From: Myxococcales bacterium
Lineage (GTDB): Bacteria; Myxococcota_A; Polyangia; Palsa-1104; JAEUJZ01
Length of the DNA stretch: 64,000 bases
Assembly (NCBI GenBank): GCA_016794465.1
Contig: JAEUKA010000014.1
Location: forward strand, 1-64,000
Direction: 5' to 3'
Position 1 is the stretch's first letter; the number at the start of each line of letters is the position of its first letter. The notes below the pieces were generated by a model. That model saw only the letters and a program-made list of their open reading frames with translations, was not told the DNA's origin and did no database searches. Positions 55,152 to 63,962 of this stretch are shown here, in pieces. A program made the position numbers and the translations under genes.

Positions 55152-57098
55152 TTAGGAAGACGGCTGCGTTGTATTCAGGAGCACCTGCACGCGGCTTCCT
55201 GTCTTTGTTCCAGGCGTCGCAGTGGTCGTGACCACAAGGTCCAGCTTGCCATCACGATTGAAGTCCGCCACCTCAATGTCCGTCGAGTACGCAGACTCTG
55301 TAAGATAGTCAGGATAGTCCTGAGTCGCCAGCACACCGCTTCCTTGATTAAGATGAATCGCCAGCCGTCCGCTCTCTGCCGCGCTGACACTGGCAACCAC
55401 AACGTCGATTTTTCCGTCGAGATTGAAGTCCCCGGTGACAATATTGTACGGCTGCGAGATGGTTGCAACGGCTGTGTACGGCTGCCGATATGCACCGTTC
55501 CCTTGATTGAACAGCACACTAAACGCGGAGGTTGCGGCTTGCGCCTGCGGTAGATACGGACCCGCTGCAACGATGTCCGGAGCTCCGTTTCCATCAATGT
55601 CTCCGATCGCGGCGCGCCCTCCGATTCCCTGAACCAGACTTTCTCCGGTACCAAGCAGAGTCCTGTCTGGCTGCTCCACAAAGCTCTGGATCGCACCAAT
55701 CGTCTTAAGCTCTGAGCCCATCGGAATGCTGCGGTAGTAGAGCAGCGTGAAGTCACTGATTCCGTCGCGGTTCATGTCTGTAAAGAACAAATCGGTCAGA
55801 GAAATCGGCACGCTCTGCAGATAGTCTGGCGGTGCCATGTCAAACGTCTGTCCAAGATTGTAGACAATCGACACGGCTCGCCCATTGGTGTCGTTTGATG
55901 CGCCCGTGATCAGATCGAGCCAGCCGTCCCGATCGATGTCCCCCTTGGTGATGAAGTCCGGACGATCCCCTCCTGGAGCCGTGATCTGTCGAAATCGCTG
56001 CCCACGCTGCGCACTCTGCTGATAAAAAACGATGACCTTGCCCTGGGTCTTGCTGGTGACTGCAGCGTCGAGCATTCCGTCTTTGTTCCAGTCACCCACC
56101 ACCACTGATTCCCCACTCCCACCGCTCCATTCGTAGTACTCTGCTTCGTCAAAAAAATTGCCGTCCAGTAGCTGGCCCCGATTGCGCAGGATGGCAAGGA
56201 ATCCACCGGCTCCTTGCAAGCGTGAACCACTCAGAAAGATGTCTGGGAGTCCATCTCTATCCACATCCCCGATAGCTGTTTCCTTGGCGTCGTAGCCAGG
56301 TAGCAGAGGCACACCTGCGACGGAAAAGTTACGTAAATAGGAAGCGTTGCTCTGTGCAACGGAGAGGGCAGAAAAGAATGTCTGTGTTCGTGGCTTGGTG
56401 GCTATTTGACACTCTGTTCCATCAGGCTGAACCATCGCCAGCTGCGTGGACAATACACCTGTCGGAGCAGAAGGAAGGTGAACATACGTATCGAGAGCTG
56501 AGAAGCTCTGCCACTGTGTATCGAGCAGAAGTCCCCCCAAGCGCACCGTTGCTTGCGGATGAAAGCCAAAGCCATGGAGCCTCAGCTGCGTCTTCGTGGC
56601 CGATTCTGGTGGCGCAGAAATCTGCTCTACATCCGTGATGATCAGGGGTCCGCGCTCGCAGGTGGTAGTGGTTCCGCTGAGCGCGACGCCTGCGGCAATA
56701 TGAGAGGCTGCCAGATCGAGTCCGAGCAGCAGCTCTCCCTCCTGAGGAAGATCGATCGTGCCGTCACCAGAACCAAGGAGCTTTCCATCTTCTGCCAGCG
56801 CCGCAACACTAACAGAGAGTATTCCTACCAACCCGATAGGAGGCCTTGCACCGATGCGAAATAGATCGAACAGATCGGGCTTCCCGCGATACGGACGGAA
56901 GTCTAGGGTAACCCGCTCTTCAGCGACGACGCTTGACTGCGATGGTGCACCGCTGCGGGTGTAGCCCATCATGACTTGCAGCTGCGCGGTCTGGGCCGGA
57001 ATGTGTCCCAGTCCCAGCACGATCGTCTGTCGTTCCTGACACGCCACAATAAAGAATAGACAGAAGAGCATCAGTATCTTGCACAGATAGCGATCCAT
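55152..57098 (-). CDS. FG-GAP/VCBS-repeat lipoprotein
   Basis: A 648-residue lipoprotein: GAGGGA before the ATG, lipobox FIVAC (Cys20). Residues 25-240 are beta-rich, with an IPT-like piece (TKTQLRLHGFGFHPQATVRLGG). From about 265 it has at least six FG-GAP/VCBS repeats with calcium-type loops: IGDVDRDGLPDIFLSG, VGDWNKDGMLDAAVT, KGDIDRDGWLDLITG, FTDMNRDGISDFTLL, IGDIDGNGAPDIVAAG, TGDFNLDGKIDVVVA, VADFNRDGKLDLVVT. These form an integrin-alpha-like beta-propeller. It is probably surface-exposed. It lies inside the sigma-54 gene run. Confidence 0.9.
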   Translation of the reverse strand: MDRYLCKILMLFCLFFIVACQERQTIVLGLGHIPAQTAQLQVMMGYTRSGAPSQSSVVAEERVTLDFRPYRGKPDLFDLFRIGARPPIGLVGILSVSVAALAEDGKLLGSGDGTIDLPQEGELLLGLDLAASHIAAGVALSGTTTTCERGPLIITDVEQISAPPESATKTQLRLHGFGFHPQATVRLGGLLLDTQWQSFSALDTYVHLPSAPTGVLSTQLAMVQPDGTECQIATKPRTQTFFSALSVAQSNASYLRNFSVAGVPLLPGYDAKETAIGDVDRDGLPDIFLSGSRLQGAGGFLAILRNRGQLLDGNFFDEAEYYEWSGGSGESVVVGDWNKDGMLDAAVTSKTQGKVIVFYQQSAQRGQRFRQITAPGGDRPDFITKGDIDRDGWLDLITGASNDTNGRAVSIVYNLGQTFDMAPPDYLQSVPISLTDLFFTDMNRDGISDFTLLYYRSIPMGSELKTIGAIQSFVEQPDRTLLGTGESLVQGIGGRAAIGDIDGNGAPDIVAAGPYLPQAQAATSAFSVLFNQGNGAYRQPYTAVATISQPYNIVTGDFNLDGKIDVVVASVSAAESGRLAIHLNQGSGVLATQDYPDYLTESAYSTDIEVADFNRDGKLDLVVTTTATPGTKTGSRVQVLLNTTQPSS

Positions 57099-57112
57099 GG
57101 TTCCCTCGATTG

Positions 57113-57814
57113 TTACTGTTTGGGAAAGTCAAAATCGTAGGCCCCTCCGTCGAGAGAGACATCGTCAGGTCTGGTCTTCCAGACAATGATTCCCACCGCG
57201 CTCGCGGCCACGACCGCGCCACCAAGTACGACCCAAAACCACTTCTTTTTATAGATTGGTTGCCGCTTGATGGACTCTACTGTGCGTCGCTCTTCCGCCA
57301 CCTTTTGCTCTAGCGATTGCTTCTCAACAGTCAACCGCAGCGCTTCCTGTTCGCGCTGCTTGGCCAACATCTCCGTGTGCTGTCGCTCGGCTTCGATGCG
57401 CTCGGCTTCTATCTGCGTACGCATTGCTTGCGCATGAGCTTCACACTCAGGAGTCAGTGGACTCTGTGGCTCTTTGTGGATGAACTCCTCGTAGTATCGC
57501 AGCGCAAAAGCGGGCTGTTGCGCCTTCCGGTACGACTGCGCCACGTTGAAGAGGAGGAGTGACTGCGGATAGATCTGGTACGCGGCCAAGTACTCTGTCA
57601 CCGCTTCCGTCCATTTGCTGGTCGCGAACAGAGCCTGCCCCGCTTCAACATGCTGACGAAACTTGCGCTGCAGTGGCAGCGAGGTTGCGCTGACAGGAGG
57701 ACTCCGGTTCGGCTCAGACTCGGGCTCGGCTGCCCACCCGTGCGACCGAAGACTCGGCGTGCCATGAATCAGCGCCAAGATCAGGAGACTACTAACGAGC
57801 AAGCGGTACCGCAA
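57113..57814 (-). CDS. TPR and coiled-coil protein with C-terminal membrane span
   Basis: A 233-residue protein. It starts with TTG at 57814, supported by AAGGAGG 8 bp upstream; no ATG gives the signal peptide (LLVSSLLILALIHGTPSLRSHGWA). TPR units are at about 52-115 (HVEAGQALFATSKWTEAVTEYLAAYQ, LLLFNVAQSYRKAQQPAFALRYYEEFI), then a Glu/Arg/Gln coiled coil to 188, and a span (WFWVVLGGAVVAASAVGIIVW). It overlaps the upstream kinase gene by 23 bp. It is built like the TPR proteins at 17751 and 36767. Confidence 0.8.
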   Translation of the reverse strand: MRYRLLVSSLLILALIHGTPSLRSHGWAAEPESEPNRSPPVSATSLPLQRKFRQHVEAGQALFATSKWTEAVTEYLAAYQIYPQSLLLFNVAQSYRKAQQPAFALRYYEEFIHKEPQSPLTPECEAHAQAMRTQIEAERIEAERQHTEMLAKQREQEALRLTVEKQSLEQKVAEERRTVESIKRQPIYKKKWFWVVLGGAVVAASAVGIIVWKTRPDDVSLDGGAYDFDFPKQ

Positions 57815-59111
57815 AGGGGTCCTCCTTTCGCTCCGGTCGCGGCTTGGGTCGTCCTTTTGGCTTGGGCTTGGCAGCAGAAGTGGAAACAGAGACTGAGCCA
57901 GTCGTCACTGCCGGACTCTGAGGCGGAAAACGATCCACCTGTACCGATGATTGTGGAGGCTGTCGGGGCGCGGTGTCTGTCCGCTTCCCTTGCTCGCTCT
58001 GTCCGGCTGCTGGTTGCGCAGTAGGAAGCGGTGCTGCCACCGCTGGTGGGACACGTGCTCGTTCTAACGATCGCCGCTGGATCAATAGTATGAACATCCC
58101 CGTGCTGATCAACAGCACCACAGCCAACAGCAGCATCAGGACATTCTGTCGCCCTTGACTTTGGGTAGGGAGCTGGACAACCAGAGATGCGGAAGAGGGC
58201 CGCGTTGCGCCACGGACAGCACTCTGGGCAGAGCGACAGACTTCTACACAACTCGACAGCGCAGCAAGCAGCTCTTCATCGCTGCAATAGCGTTCCTTGG
58301 CAGTCTTTTTGAGCATCCGCAGGACCACTCGCTGGAGCGCTGGAGGAACAGTCTTCGGAAGTGGAGGAGGAGTCGCGGTGACATGCGAAAGGAGGATGCT
58401 GGCCACAGTCTGTCCAGCGAAAGGAGGACAACCGGCAAGCAGCTGGTACAAGACCACGCCAACAGAGTACTGATCGACGCGGCCATCCATCTCGACATGC
58501 GTCTCTGAGAGCAGCTCTGGTGCCAAGTACAGAGGCGTTCCCATGATCGAACCTGTCGTCGTCAGCTGTCCCTTTTCCTGTCCGATCTCCTTGGCAATCC
58601 CAAAGTCGAGCACCTTCAGCAAAATGGGGCCTTGCGGCGAATAGCTGACCATCCGAATGTTGGCCGGCTTGATGTCGCGATGGATCAGGTTGTGATGATG
58701 AGCAGCTGCCAGCGCGGACACCAGCTGAAGCGCGATGTCTACTGCTCTGGCAGGTGGAAGGGGCGCGTCCTTTTCGATCACTTCCGCAAGCTCGATCCCT
58801 TCGATCAGCTCCATAACCAGAAAAGGAGTCTCGTGATCCACACCGAAGTCGAGAATCTGAGCGATCCCCGGATGCTGCAGCTTGTTGGCCAGCCCAGCCT
58901 CACGCTGGAACCGCTCGCGGGCCTTGGGAGAATGAAATGCGGCGGGCTGCAGGGTCTTGATCGCAACCGCCGCACCACTCTGTTCATCCACACCACGGTA
59001 TACAACCCCCATCGCACCTTCACCAAGCTTGGTTCCGACGCGATAACGGCCGCTTAGCAGTCCTGCCTGTCCCCCCAGTGGATCGCCTTGCGGAGTAAAG
59101 CCATTTTCCAC
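57792..59111 (-). CDS. Complete membrane-anchored Ser/Thr kinase inside the split-kinase block
   Basis: A 439-residue kinase. The GTG at 59111 was chosen because it precedes the kinase domain by 20 residues and avoids overlap with the ORF at 59152; no strong ribosome site is seen. Kinase domain about 22-290: GEGAMG, K52 in VAIK, HRDIKPAN near 145, DFGIAK near 165, GTPLYLAPE in the activation segment. A membrane span follows (about 342-364, LMLLLAVVLLISTGMFILLI), then a Pro/Ala/Thr and Lys/Pro-rich tail. All catalytic residues are present. It overlaps the TPR gene after it by 23 bp. Confidence 0.9.
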   Translation of the reverse strand: MENGFTPQGDPLGGQAGLLSGRYRVGTKLGEGAMGVVYRGVDEQSGAAVAIKTLQPAAFHSPKARERFQREAGLANKLQHPGIAQILDFGVDHETPFLVMELIEGIELAEVIEKDAPLPPARAVDIALQLVSALAAAHHHNLIHRDIKPANIRMVSYSPQGPILLKVLDFGIAKEIGQEKGQLTTTGSIMGTPLYLAPELLSETHVEMDGRVDQYSVGVVLYQLLAGCPPFAGQTVASILLSHVTATPPPLPKTVPPALQRVVLRMLKKTAKERYCSDEELLAALSSCVEVCRSAQSAVRGATRPSSASLVVQLPTQSQGRQNVLMLLLAVVLLISTGMFILLIQRRSLERARVPPAVAAPLPTAQPAAGQSEQGKRTDTAPRQPPQSSVQVDRFPPQSPAVTTGSVSVSTSAAKPKPKGRPKPRPERKEDPFAVPLAR

Positions 59112-59232
59112 AACACCATCATACCAGAAGCCTCCGCCGGAAACAGGAGGCTCACAGGTACTCCGTGGTGCGTCCGTGCGCCGCAGCAAAGTTCCCCCGT
59201 AGTCTCTCTCGACACAGGGACAAGATCCGCAG

Positions 59233-59245
59233 CTTCTCGACGAGG
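59233..59245. repeat. 13-bp inverted repeat CTTCTCGACGAGG, right copy
   Basis: Inverse copy of 55043-55055, placed 5 bp inside the right 14-bp direct repeat, at the point where the N-terminal kinase half stops resembling a kinase. Confidence 0.65.
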
Positions 59246-59250
59246 GCATG

Positions 59251-59264
59251 CTTGGCAATCCCAA
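59251..59264. repeat. 14-bp direct repeat CTTGGCAATCCCAA, right copy (kinase GIAK codons)
   Basis: Same orientation and sequence as 55014-55027. Joining the two copies in silico restores an uninterrupted kinase reading frame. Confidence 0.7.
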
Positions 59265-59779
59265 AGTCGAGGACCTTCACAAAGTTGAGGACTTGCCCAT
59301 GCGTACACAGAAAAATGTTGCTCGGCTTGAGATCACGATGCGTGATTCCGACGCGGTGGGCGGCTTCCAGCGCTTCTCCGATCTGGCTCAGGATGCGCAG
59401 CGCCACCGGAACAGAGAGCGCTCCCGATCGAGCAATGAAGGTCGCCAGATCTTCCCCTTCCAGGAGCTCCATCACGATGTACGGATCGCCATCGGCTAGC
59501 TTGTTGCGATCGATCACATCGACGATGTGCGGATGCCGCAGCGTGGCCAAGATCTCTGCTTCACGCTCGAAGCGTTCCAGAAAGTCGCCACGTGCTCCAG
59601 CCTGAATCTGAAGCACTTTGAGCGCAAACTTCCGTGGCATCCGCAGGTGCTTGACCCCATACACATGCGCCATCCCCCCCGACCCCAGCAGCCGCTCCAC
59701 CACATACGTCTCTGCCACGACATCGCCGGGTTGCAACATGGAAATACTCCCCCCTTCACAGACTCCGAATCAGCCGTCA

Positions 59780-61174
59780 TTACTGAGGATGCGTCACCGT
59801 GAGCACACCGATTACGGTCCTGGCATTATCTGTCGTGCCAGCCACCGCCACCCCGCGTACCAGCGGACTCTCTGCACCACCAACAGACACCGCGATCTGA
59901 TCGATTTGCTTCCACGCTGAAGCTGGAGTCGTATTGGGTTCCGGAACAGAGTACTTCCTTGTCTCGTCAATCCCACCAGCCCCGTTGCCGAACCGAATCT
60001 CTAGCGGCTCCTTCGTGTCCATTGAGACAGTCACAAGATCTGCGATGCCATCCAGATCCATGTCGCCAAGTGCCACCGGACCACTCGCACTCTGTAGCTT
60101 GAAATCCGCGCTGGCGACCGTTTCCTGAAAGCCAGTGCCACTGCTCATGGTGACAAAGGCACTTCCCAATTTGTCCCAGCTCACCACATCCGCATGACCA
60201 TCACCGTTCAGCTCTCCCACCAACACCAGGACAGGATCTGCGGGGCCACTCCCCTTGATCATCAGCGGCTTGGTGAAATCCACCGACCTGGAAACCACCA
60301 CCTTCTTGTCCACAATTCCCGCGTACAGAGATCCACTTCCGTCTGTACTCAGCGAGACGATGCGACTGAAACCACTCTTGAGTAATGGCGTGTCTCTGAA
60401 CTCGGGCGGAGGCACCGAGTACACATTTGTAGTCGGGTCAGCCTTCGCTCCAAACTGAAATCCTTCGCGCACCGAAACGGCCAATCCATCGCGTGCGGCT
60501 ACATCGTACCCTTTGCGATCAGTTGAATACCCGCCGAACTTTCCAACCGCGCCAGTGGTGATCTCGAAGCCGTACAGGCCCAGTGCAGGGCTCGAAGCAG
60601 CATCCTGAGCCAGGAGTCCCAAGTTTGCCTTCGCAACACCACTAGTATCGCTGTAGTTCAGGAGTCCTACGGCACGGACAATGGGGAGCTTAACTGTGGT
60701 CAGATCCGTGGTGATGTCTTTGCTGACCATTTTTGGATCAAACTTGGGCGGAATATAGAGACGCGCTGTGATCCGCTGCTTTCCATTGATCACCAGTTCG
60801 ACAAGACCGGGCTTGAGGTGACTTGTCCCTTCGGACAGAGTGCCGAGCTTTACGCTCAGTCTTCCGTCGACCACGCTGCTGGAGGGAACCGGAAAGGTCA
60901 CGCTCCCTTGCACCAGGCTCACACTCTCAATCGCCGGACTCTGTCCGCTTGTGAGCTTGGCCGCAGTAAATGTCAGGGTCGTTGTCGCGCCAGCAGCCAG
61001 GGACCAGCGCTGCGAAGACACCGCAAAGTGTGACTCCTTCTCGCTCTGGGTGTCCTTCGGCTGACAGTCAGCTTCGTTTTCAAATTCCGGCAGGCTGCAC
61101 TTGTTGGTGACGCAGCTGGATAACAGGAATCCGCCGACGGAAAGGATGATGGTGAGCGAAGACATGCGAGTCAT
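59780..61174 (-). CDS. FG-GAP-type lipoprotein
   Basis: A 464-residue lipoprotein. The ATG at 61174 overlaps the upstream stop in ATGA; lipobox LLSSC (Cys21). Residues 50-165 are an immunoglobulin-like beta domain (FTAAKLTSGQSPAIESVSLVQGSVTFPV). From about 190 there are weaker FG-GAP blades, the clearest being LVGELNGDGHADVVSWD and LGDMDLDGIADLVTVS. It probably forms a propeller outside the inner membrane. The kinase N-half follows after 40 bp, so lipoprotein and kinase were probably made together. Confidence 0.82.
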   Translation of the reverse strand: MTRMSSLTIILSVGGFLLSSCVTNKCSLPEFENEADCQPKDTQSEKESHFAVSSQRWSLAAGATTTLTFTAAKLTSGQSPAIESVSLVQGSVTFPVPSSSVVDGRLSVKLGTLSEGTSHLKPGLVELVINGKQRITARLYIPPKFDPKMVSKDITTDLTTVKLPIVRAVGLLNYSDTSGVAKANLGLLAQDAASSPALGLYGFEITTGAVGKFGGYSTDRKGYDVAARDGLAVSVREGFQFGAKADPTTNVYSVPPPEFRDTPLLKSGFSRIVSLSTDGSGSLYAGIVDKKVVVSRSVDFTKPLMIKGSGPADPVLVLVGELNGDGHADVVSWDKLGSAFVTMSSGTGFQETVASADFKLQSASGPVALGDMDLDGIADLVTVSMDTKEPLEIRFGNGAGGIDETRKYSVPEPNTTPASAWKQIDQIAVSVGGAESPLVRGVAVAGTTDNARTVIGVLTVTHPQ

Positions 61175-62199
61175 GGACGAACCTCTACGCCAAGTGCGTT
61201 TGGTGGTTGAGAAACAGGTAGAGACAGAGCGCCTGTAGGAGCCACTGCAGAGGTCTCTGCTCTGCCACTGCGCGGCCAAAACAAAGTGATACCCAGACCG
61301 ATGGCGCTGGCTGCAGCAACAGAATAGCCGGTGACATACAGAGTGCGGTTGTCCTGCACACAGGCATCAATTGATGAACCAGGAATCAGCTTGCAGGACG
61401 ACGATGGCTCAAGACTCCGATCCTTCACATGCAGGCCAATCGCCGTTCCCAGCGCTACCACGGCTACACCGCCCAGGATTCCTAACAGGATCTTGCGATC
61501 ACGCGACAGGCCACCCACTTCTGTGGCTCTGGATGGAGTCAGTGGAACAGCAGGGATCGCTGACCCAGACACGGCGGCAGACTCACTTCCGCTGGCTGCA
61601 CCTGCATCCATGGGAATGGTAGGAATCAGCCGCGTGGCCGGAGCTGGCTCAGCGACGGAAGGAACTGACTCTACTGGCAGGAGCGGAGACGATAGTCCCA
61701 GCGCCGGAGTGGCTGTGGGAGTCGGCTTCTCCTGACGGCCTTCTCGACACTTCGCAATCAGTCGATCGGTGGCATCACTCAGCTTGGCAAGCAGCTCCGC
61801 CGGCCCACAGTGCTCGCACAGGACGCTGTCCTGAAACGGCGCCCGCCGCGTCACATCAAACAGGCCCAGCGTGATGTAAAAGGAACCGGGCGCATTCTGC
61901 TGCAGCACCGCGCTAAGCACGATCTGGGCATCACTGCGCCGAGCAATCACTTCCAGACAGTCTTGATCGGTACACAGTCGCTCACTGGTGGTGAGCTCAT
62001 TGGGAATCACCGCAACACTTCCCGTTCGCTCCAGGTGTTCACTGAGCGCTTTGGTCAGTCGCAGATCGACACTCTTTCCCTTTGCAACACCTACGACCAG
62101 CACTCGATCTTCTCTGGACTGTGCGAAGGAAGTGGCGGGAGCAGACAGCCATGCGACCGCACAGACCAGCGCTGAGATGGATGAGGAATTCACTGTCAT
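61171..62199 (-). CDS. Secreted/anchored protein with two C-terminal spans, first gene of sigma-54 run
   Basis: A 342-residue protein. The ATG at 62199 has GGAG 8 bp upstream and gives a signal peptide (ISALVCAVAWLSAPATSFAQ). Residues 28-150 form an alpha/beta domain (VLVVGVAKGKSVDLRLTKALSEHLERTGSVAVIPNEL, CLEVIARRSDAQIVLSAVLQQ), like periplasmic domains of TolB-N or GNA1162 type, with paired Cys (LCTDQDC, LCEHCG). A Pro/Ser linker leads to two spans (ILLGILGGVAVVALGTAIGLHV and VTGYSVAAASAIGLGITLFW). A perfect -24/-12 promoter precedes it. Confidence 0.72.
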   Translation of the reverse strand: MTVNSSSISALVCAVAWLSAPATSFAQSREDRVLVVGVAKGKSVDLRLTKALSEHLERTGSVAVIPNELTTSERLCTDQDCLEVIARRSDAQIVLSAVLQQNAPGSFYITLGLFDVTRRAPFQDSVLCEHCGPAELLAKLSDATDRLIAKCREGRQEKPTPTATPALGLSSPLLPVESVPSVAEPAPATRLIPTIPMDAGAASGSESAAVSGSAIPAVPLTPSRATEVGGLSRDRKILLGILGGVAVVALGTAIGLHVKDRSLEPSSSCKLIPGSSIDACVQDNRTLYVTGYSVAAASAIGLGITLFWPRSGRAETSAVAPTGALSLPVSQPPNALGVEVRP

Positions 62200-62243
62200 G
62201 ATTGGATCTCCAAGCACAATCGACACTGCTAGCCAGAGCCAAA

Positions 62244-62258
62244 GCAAGGGCAGTGCCA
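62244..62258 (-). promoter_or_regulatory. Sigma-54 (-24/-12) promoter of the nine-gene run
   Basis: Minus strand TGGCAC-TGCCC-TTGC: exact consensus core with GG and GC at the right distance. The predicted transcript starts near 62232, about 33 bp before the ATG at 62199. The gene upstream encodes an FHA-type sigma-54 activator. Confidence 0.8.
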
Positions 62259-62378
62259 CCGCAGCAAGACCGCCCCTTCGGGCGATACTTGTCGTCGGAA
62301 ATCGACCAAATGTAGACTGATGATGGACTCGGATGGGGAACCGCATGTGGCAGTGAGCAGCCCCTTGGCCCACTCACC

Positions 62379-62388
62379 GCCCATGGGC
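62379..62388. promoter_or_regulatory. Candidate activator site GCCCATGGGC (upstream of the run)
   Basis: A 10-bp perfect palindrome about 150 bp upstream of the predicted sigma-54 start, just after the activator's stop codon. The same palindrome is found within a 14-bp one at 63856-63869. The distance fits an enhancer site. Binding is inferred. Confidence 0.45.
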
Positions 62389-62394
62389 CAGCCA

Positions 62395-63789
62395 CTAGAC
62401 AGCGGAGCTATTCGCAGGCGGTCGAAAATCACTGGCCGTTAGACCATGCAGCGCAAGGTAGCGTCGCACTGAGCGGCGATCACAGCCGAGGTGATGCGCC
62501 ACCCGCGAGACATTCCCTCTCTCGGTCTGCATGAAGTTGCGCAGCTGTTCTTTCGATGGCACAAGATGGGGTGGCGTGTCGTCGCTGCGCCGCTTGTCTG
62601 GTCGCACCGGCTTTTGTTCGGAAGTGGATCGTCCGTGCTCTTCGTCATCATCAAACGCGCAGGGACTCTCAAGCTGCTCAATCTGCTTCTTGATGTGGAG
62701 GGTCGAGCGCTCAATCCGCAGCTGCTGCGACAGGTTGTACAGCTGTCGAACATTGAGCGGCCAGTCATGACGCAGCAGAACCTGAACAAAGTCCGCATCG
62801 AGCAGCGCCTGGCTCTCTGGATAAAAGTGCAGCAGCAAGGGAATGATGTCTTCCCGCCGATCACGAAGCGGCGGAATGTTGATCTGAAACTGTGCGATGC
62901 GACTAAACAGCTCCTTTCGGAAGGTACTCTTTTCACCTTCACTCCACAAAAGCTGGTTCGTCGCGGCAATCAAGCGGAAGTCGGTCGCGATCGGCGTGTC
63001 GGCTCCCAGCGGAGTGACTTCGTGCTCGGCCAAGACCCGAAATAACCGAGGCTGAAGCCGAGGGTCCATGTCCCCGATCTCATCCAAAAAGAGCGAGCCG
63101 CCATCGGCTGCCCGGAAGCACCCCTTGCGCGCCGTAGCCCCGGTAAACGCACTCCGTGTGTTGCCGAAAAACTCTGCTTCCGCCAGCGTCTCCGGAACCG
63201 CAGCACAGTTGATCGCCACAAACGGGCCGCCGCTGCGCTGGCTCAGCTGATGAATCGCGCGCGCCACCAGCTCCTTGCCGCTTCCTGTCTCTCCGCGCAA
63301 CAGAATCGAGACGCGATCTTCCACCGCCGCGCGCGCAATGCTGCAGCGCAGATCCTTCATCACCAAAGAGATTCCCACCAGACTAGGAATCTTGGCGTCA
63401 TCGGGCTTGACCGGCTCATAGCGAACCATGCAGAGGGTATTGCCAAGTCGCAGCACCTCGCCATCCTCGACGCGGTGCCAGTCCTCGGACTTGTGCAGCT
63501 GCTGCCGACCTACCGAAGTTCCGTTCTTGCTAACGTCGCGGACAAAGACAACTCCGTCCGTTTCGCTCACCTTGATCTTGGCGTGGATCTTGGACATTCC
63601 TTCATCGCTTGGGAATGCCAGCACACCCTCTGCCTCACCGCGACCAATGGCTGTCTCTCCTTTTAGTAGAGAGTAGATCGCTCTTCCTTTGTAGGAAGGA
63701 GAGTAGAGGACCCGAAGCTGCGGTGCGCCTCGTCGCTCACTCTTGCCGGGCAGGACCTTGGGAATCGTCTTCGTTCGGTTCTCCATCAT
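62395..63789 (-). CDS. FHA-domain sigma-54-dependent transcription activator
   Basis: A 464-residue enhancer-binding protein. The ATG at 63789 was chosen; the frame is open back to a TTG at 63825. An FHA domain (about 24-126: IGRGEAEGVLAFPSDEGMSKIHAKI, VRDVSKNGTSVG, LRLGNTLCMVRYEP) reads phosphothreonine. The AAA+ domain has Walker A GETGSGKE (166-173), SAFTGA (213-218, where GAFTGA is usual), Walker B GGSLFLDEIGD (230-240) and RDRREDI. A Fis-type HTH ends the protein (GNVSRVAHHLGCDRRSVRRYLALHGL). It links kinase signalling to sigma-54 promoters; the kinase genes in the run it faces are obvious partners. Confidence 0.93.
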   Translation of the reverse strand: MMENRTKTIPKVLPGKSERRGAPQLRVLYSPSYKGRAIYSLLKGETAIGRGEAEGVLAFPSDEGMSKIHAKIKVSETDGVVFVRDVSKNGTSVGRQQLHKSEDWHRVEDGEVLRLGNTLCMVRYEPVKPDDAKIPSLVGISLVMKDLRCSIARAAVEDRVSILLRGETGSGKELVARAIHQLSQRSGGPFVAINCAAVPETLAEAEFFGNTRSAFTGATARKGCFRAADGGSLFLDEIGDMDPRLQPRLFRVLAEHEVTPLGADTPIATDFRLIAATNQLLWSEGEKSTFRKELFSRIAQFQINIPPLRDRREDIIPLLLHFYPESQALLDADFVQVLLRHDWPLNVRQLYNLSQQLRIERSTLHIKKQIEQLESPCAFDDDEEHGRSTSEQKPVRPDKRRSDDTPPHLVPSKEQLRNFMQTERGNVSRVAHHLGCDRRSVRRYLALHGLTASDFRPPANSSAV

Positions 63790-63855
63790 GGATTCAGTAT
63801 CGCCAAACCGCGCAAGCTCCTTCAAGTGGGCAGATCGTCCTCGTGATGCCCATGC

Positions 63856-63869
63856 CTGCCCATGGGCAG
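63856..63869. promoter_or_regulatory. Candidate activator site CTGCCCATGGGCAG
   Basis: A 14-bp perfect palindrome containing GCCCATGGGC, with a further GCCCATG half-site at 63848. It lies between the activator gene and a divergent sigma-54-like promoter at 63930, about 90 bp from the latter's predicted start. Confidence 0.45.
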
Positions 63870-63929
63870 CCCCCTCTTTTTGAACCGGCCCGCTGACGTT
63901 TGCGACTGGGCCTTCCTCCGGAGTTTCGC

Positions 63930-63944
63930 TGGCATGTCCCGTGC
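63930..63944 (+). promoter_or_regulatory. Sigma-54-like promoter pointing off the right edge
   Basis: TGGCAT-GTCCC-GTGC: two mismatches to TGGCAC-N5-TTGC, but the invariant GG and GC are at correct spacing. A possible ATG follows at 63963. Confidence 0.45.
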
Positions 63945-63962
63945 AACACGCAATCAGTCAGG

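Larger units (their letters stand above)
59152..59739 (-). pseudogene. N-terminal half of a Ser/Thr kinase, cut after DFGIAK
   Basis: A 195-residue ORF, GGGGGGAG before the ATG. It has GSGGMA (19-24), K41, HRDLKPSN (134-141) and DFGIAK (158-163), all the parts for ATP binding and catalysis, but no activation segment or C-lobe. After residue 163 the sequence changes to an unrelated 32-residue tail (HALVEKLRILSLCRERL...). A normal kinase needs about 110 more residues. The missing part is found, starting from the same motif, at 54063-55070. It is likely inactive by itself, though translation with both halves present could allow complementation. Confidence 0.75.

Noticed and set aside
55043..59245. 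The 13-bp inverted repeats as ends of an invertible switch that would swap kinase halves
   Set aside because: Inverting the segment in silico joins the N-half to a non-kinase frame that stops after about 28 codons and gives the C-half no kinase N-lobe, so inversion would not rebuild a kinase.
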